From Anarhynchus alexandrinus (Eukaryota > Chordata > Aves > Charadriiformes > Charadriidae), in NCBI GenBank assembly GCA_008711295.1, contig VUYV01000123.1:2251873-2315872 (forward strand): a stretch of 64,000 nt of DNA. Direction: 5' to 3'. The notes below the pieces were generated by a model that saw nothing but the letters and a program-made list of their open reading frames with translations, searched no databases and was not told where the DNA came from. How positions within the stretch are numbered: the first letter of the stretch is position 1; every line of letters begins with the position of its first letter. The position numbers and the translations under genes are program-made. Shown one piece after another: positions 60,868 to 64,000 of the stretch.

Positions 60868-61169
60868 AGGATATGAAAGGTCACCTTCAGCCCCTTGAGC
60901 TCTATTTCCCCTCTCTTCCTTCCTCCTTGACCCTGAAGCTAGGCCATACTTCTCAGCCCCCTGTCCATATTCCAGACATATACAAGGTCTCTTCTCCCCT
61001 ACAAGATGTTCTCAGCTTTGAAGAAGTTCATAACATCTCCTCATCAGAGATCAGAAATGTGAAGGACGTTCCAAAGGCCACAGAGTTGGGAAAGCAAGCA
61101 TATGCTGTGAAGTACAAAAATGATTCATTATTGCCATTGAAAATCAACAGCAAAACAACAAATAAATAA
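60868..61169 (+). CDS. Candidate exon or element-derived frame, unidentified
   Basis: A 98-codon frame from the Met at 60873 to a TAA at 61167-61169. It is preceded by CCTCCCTTTAATTGTAG, a good splice-acceptor look-alike, and base composition is locally GC-richer than its surroundings. The peptide is Pro/Ser/Leu-rich at first (LQPLELYFPSLPSSLTLKLG), then more hydrophilic (PDIYKVSSPLQDVLSFEEVH, KATELGKQAYAVKYKND). AATAAA overlaps the stop. It sits 400 bp beyond a long CR1 and next to a possibly decayed element, so it may derive from a mobile element rather than a host gene. No family recognised. Confidence 0.22.
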
Positions 61170-62931
61170 TGTACTGTTGCCAAAAGTAAGACAAATTCAA
61201 TAGCTTCACCTCAAGATGTAAGGGCATGGCTGAAGGCAGTTTAATTGCCTAGTGTAGATAAAACCTGTGAGGTCAATGCAAGCAAGGCATTGAAAATGCA
61301 CAGAGAAGCAGAAAATGTGAGTGACCTTATACAGAATAGATTGAAGGCATCACTGCCAGGAAGGAAAAAAGGTGAGAAATAAAAGAAACGGGACCTCCCC
61401 ACACCAATCTGCAATTGTAGCTGGAATTATGCCTTGGGGGTCCCTTTATCCAATTAATATTCTTTTTTTTTTTTTTTAAATGTCAGATTCTGAGCAGTTA
61501 AGGTAGTATTCACTGTCTGAGTAAATAAGGTAATATGTAATTGAACCTTTGTCTAACACTTTCTATATATTCTTTTACCCTATATAATATATCAGGAAGT
61601 AGACAAGCCACCCAGTGGGAAAGTGGGCAGATAGTTCTGGCCATTTAACAGGCATCAAGGGCGTGAAAATTGTCAGCCACAGCAATGGATGCGTCATGCA
61701 CCCATAGTCAAGCTCAAGGATTTGTGTGGCTATGAGGACTGTGCCTTAGTAATAATGTGCGCATGAACCCTGCTAGAATAATCCACAATAGTGTTAAATA
61801 AGGGTAAAGGCTCTATATGCACAGTGCCTATATGCACAGAGGAAGATGACAGTGTAAGTTTAGCATGGCCCAGACATGCGGTACAGGAATGCCAGTACAA
61901 CGGTGGTAGATAATACTCAGATACTTTGTTGAAGCCATAGAACAACAGAATTCATCAGCAATTATGAGCAGAATGCAATGGGACTTGCTATAGTGTTAGT
62001 CTTTGTAGGTTTATAGCTGTATTGTTGTGTATTGGTAACAGCATAAAGAGCAGGAAGGCTGCATTACATCCAAAGTGATCTCTCACCTCTGAAGTAGTCT
62101 AGAGCAGATTACAGAGTGGGCAGGCTGCCCTGGATGACAGACCGGGTTGCAACCCTGTGTACTTTGAGAACAATGTCTGTGGCCAGTATCCTGAACAACA
62201 GTGATTCCCTGGGGGAAATCAAGTGGTGGATCGTTGCACAGTGTCACAGATGCCTTAATCTTTGTAATGCTAAGGACCCTTCTGTTTCCAATTCGGTGGT
62301 TTGTTTTTCGCTTGCATCTACATAACCTTTCACCTAAGTTGCTGGGGCTGTATTTTTCTGAAACTATTGTGGCAGTGTTTTTCCTTGTTGCTTTCATGCA
62401 TACTTATGAGTAGCTATCTAGTAAAAAATGAGTTAAGTCCATCAAGTCATTTCTCAGTGAGCAGTTTTCTGCTGATTTTAAAAGATGACAATATTTTTTT
62501 GTCTACTAAAATGAATTGAAAAATAAAAGAAAAAAATATGTGAAGATTTTTAAAAAACAGAACAGATGTCTATTTTGTTGTGTTCTACCTTGATTTTCTT
62601 TCTTTTTTTTCTTCTTATTTTCTATGACTGTATCCTTTAGACTTTCTCTCAGTCACCTTTAAAATAACCATGCGTCCTGTCTGTATCAAATCAGTTTCTG
62701 GATTAGGGGACCAGTTTAGATGCATCTTTTCTTATCCCCTTAATCATATGGCAACACATATTGGAAGATATCAAAGTCTATGTATGTGCGTTTCTGTTCA
62801 ACACATGAAAACCCCTTGGAATTCTCCATAGATTTGCTTATCTCAGCAGTCTGGTTGTGGTTGTGGTTATGGTTACCTGACTAAGCAGGTCCAAAGAAAT
62901 ACAACTTTTGCTCCATTATATCTGTTCTTTT

Positions 62932-62946
62932 TGTGTGTGTGTGTGT
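62932..62946. repeat. GT dinucleotide repeat
   Basis: About seven GT units followed by a T/C-rich tract. Confidence 0.8.
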
Positions 62947-64000
62947 TTTTCTTTTTTTTTTTTCCTAATTCTTGATCATTGTTATAATTCTGACAGGTTC
63001 TTACAGATACAAGGATCAACTTTCTTGTGATGTTCCTGTGAGCTAGACCTACATGGCTGCAAACAAATCCAGGCAAAAGGAATGACGGGCTTATGGTCAT
63101 GTCTTGCACTATTGGCATTAGTAGAACCTTAGCAGCTTGACATGAAGTTATTCCAGCACCTCTGTCAAATATAAAGGCAAGAGTGGATTAACATTCTAAT
63201 CTTAAACTGGCATTTGAAATTCATGACTGAATAAGAACAACAATTATAGGTGAATCAACTCAGCTAACTTCAGATGACTAGCAGTAAGCAGTTTAGCAAT
63301 CCTTTAGATTCCTCTTAGAAAACAGAGGAAAACAAACAATTCAAAGACTCATCTGAATAATTTCCAATTTCTTCCTTAAGATACCATGAAACATAGCTAT
63401 AAAAAAATCTCACACACAAAACCAAAAAAAAAACCAACCCCAAACAAACTGGTTTTCTTCATTGATGTGAAGGGACTCCACAAGACTGTCTCAGATGTAA
63501 GTTCTGAGTAAAATGGATACCATTCTTGCTATATGGGATGCAGATTTAAAATGATGGCTCCTGTCTCATAATGCTTTGTAGGAAAAGTTATCCAGGGGTG
63601 AAACATAAGATGCTAAGACATGAAATACTAAGATGTGAAATTACTTAGAAACCAATACCTGCTTCCCAGAAGCTGTGGCTATTAAATGTCTGATTTCCCT
63701 TAAATTCCTGAATATATTTAGAAAAGCAGAAGTGAAAAGGTCAAAACACAGTTTCTTGAGTCCTCATTTAATAAAGCACTACACTAGATATACAACTGAT
63801 GGCCATAGAATCCTCGATTTAAAATCCTTCACTTGAAAGCAAGAATATTAAAGTAAAATTGAAATACTGACTTGAAACACTTGCTTGGAAATATTTAATT
63901 GTGGGTTTTGATGACTGTTCATGTATAGACAAGAAAATAATGACTATTCCAGCAATTATTACACCAAAACCACAGTAACCTCCGGGTGTATGTTACCATT

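Larger units (their letters stand above)
60467..64000. other. Non-coding stretch with two weak candidates
   Basis: No confirmed gene. It contains a candidate exon-like frame at 60868-61169, a 16-T run at about 61465-61481, a region at about 61640-62400 with protein-like minus frames (possible decayed element), a GT repeat at 62932-62946 and A/C-rich DNA near 63412-63448. Nothing else recognised up to the window end. Confidence 0.45.

Overview
This 64 kb window looks like AT-rich, gene-poor nuclear DNA from a bird. The main evidence is about a dozen CR1 LINE retrotransposon copies, recognisable by ORF2 endonuclease/reverse-transcriptase remnants and by 3' tips of the ATTCTATGATTCTATGAT kind. 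Several LTRs of endogenous-retrovirus type, of families I recognise as common in bird genomes, support this. I see no operon, rRNA, tRNA, CRISPR array, CpG island or intact host gene. Nearly all long open frames are CR1 relics, shadows of LTR tandem repeats, or chance frames. By my own intervals, CR1 covers roughly 18% of the window and LTR sequence about 5%.

Layout. 1-7.4 kb is unannotated AT-rich DNA with a few simple repeats. 7.4-8.5 kb is a 1.1 kb LTR (minus) with about seven ~46 bp tandem repeats. 8.7-9.7 kb is a CR1 (minus). 9.7-19.7 kb is unique-looking, with one weak candidate terminal exon near 11.3-11.5 kb. 19.75-23.82 kb is a nested complex: a long CR1 (plus) carrying a solo LTR with a 5 bp target duplication, and a second CR1 whose 5' part is inverted. 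24.2-24.7 kb is an old CR1 fragment (minus). 28.8-30.3 kb is the best-preserved CR1 reverse-transcriptase frame (minus, one in-frame stop over about 450 codons). 31.4-31.5 kb is an LTR 3' fragment. 34.0-38.3 kb holds a compound microsatellite and three CR1 copies in alternating orientation. 45.7-46.5 kb is an apparently full-length LTR with TATA and polyadenylation signals, followed at 47.8-48.1 kb by a truncated sister. 49.7-50.6 kb is an old CR1. 53.0-54.9 kb holds two CR1 tails flanking a 584 bp LTR. 58.8-60.5 kb is a long degraded CR1 (minus). The remainder is unannotated.

The sequences here do not form a working pathway. The window is best read as a record of successive retrotransposon insertions. 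The CR1 copies fall into four 3'-tail classes, and one nesting event orders two of them in time. Three short open frames (near 11.3, 51.5 and 60.9 kb) could be host exons but are unproven. I found no convincing undescribed biological system. The most informative structures are the nested insertion, the twin-priming-like CR1 inversion, the tandem-repeat LTR and several perfect short palindromes.
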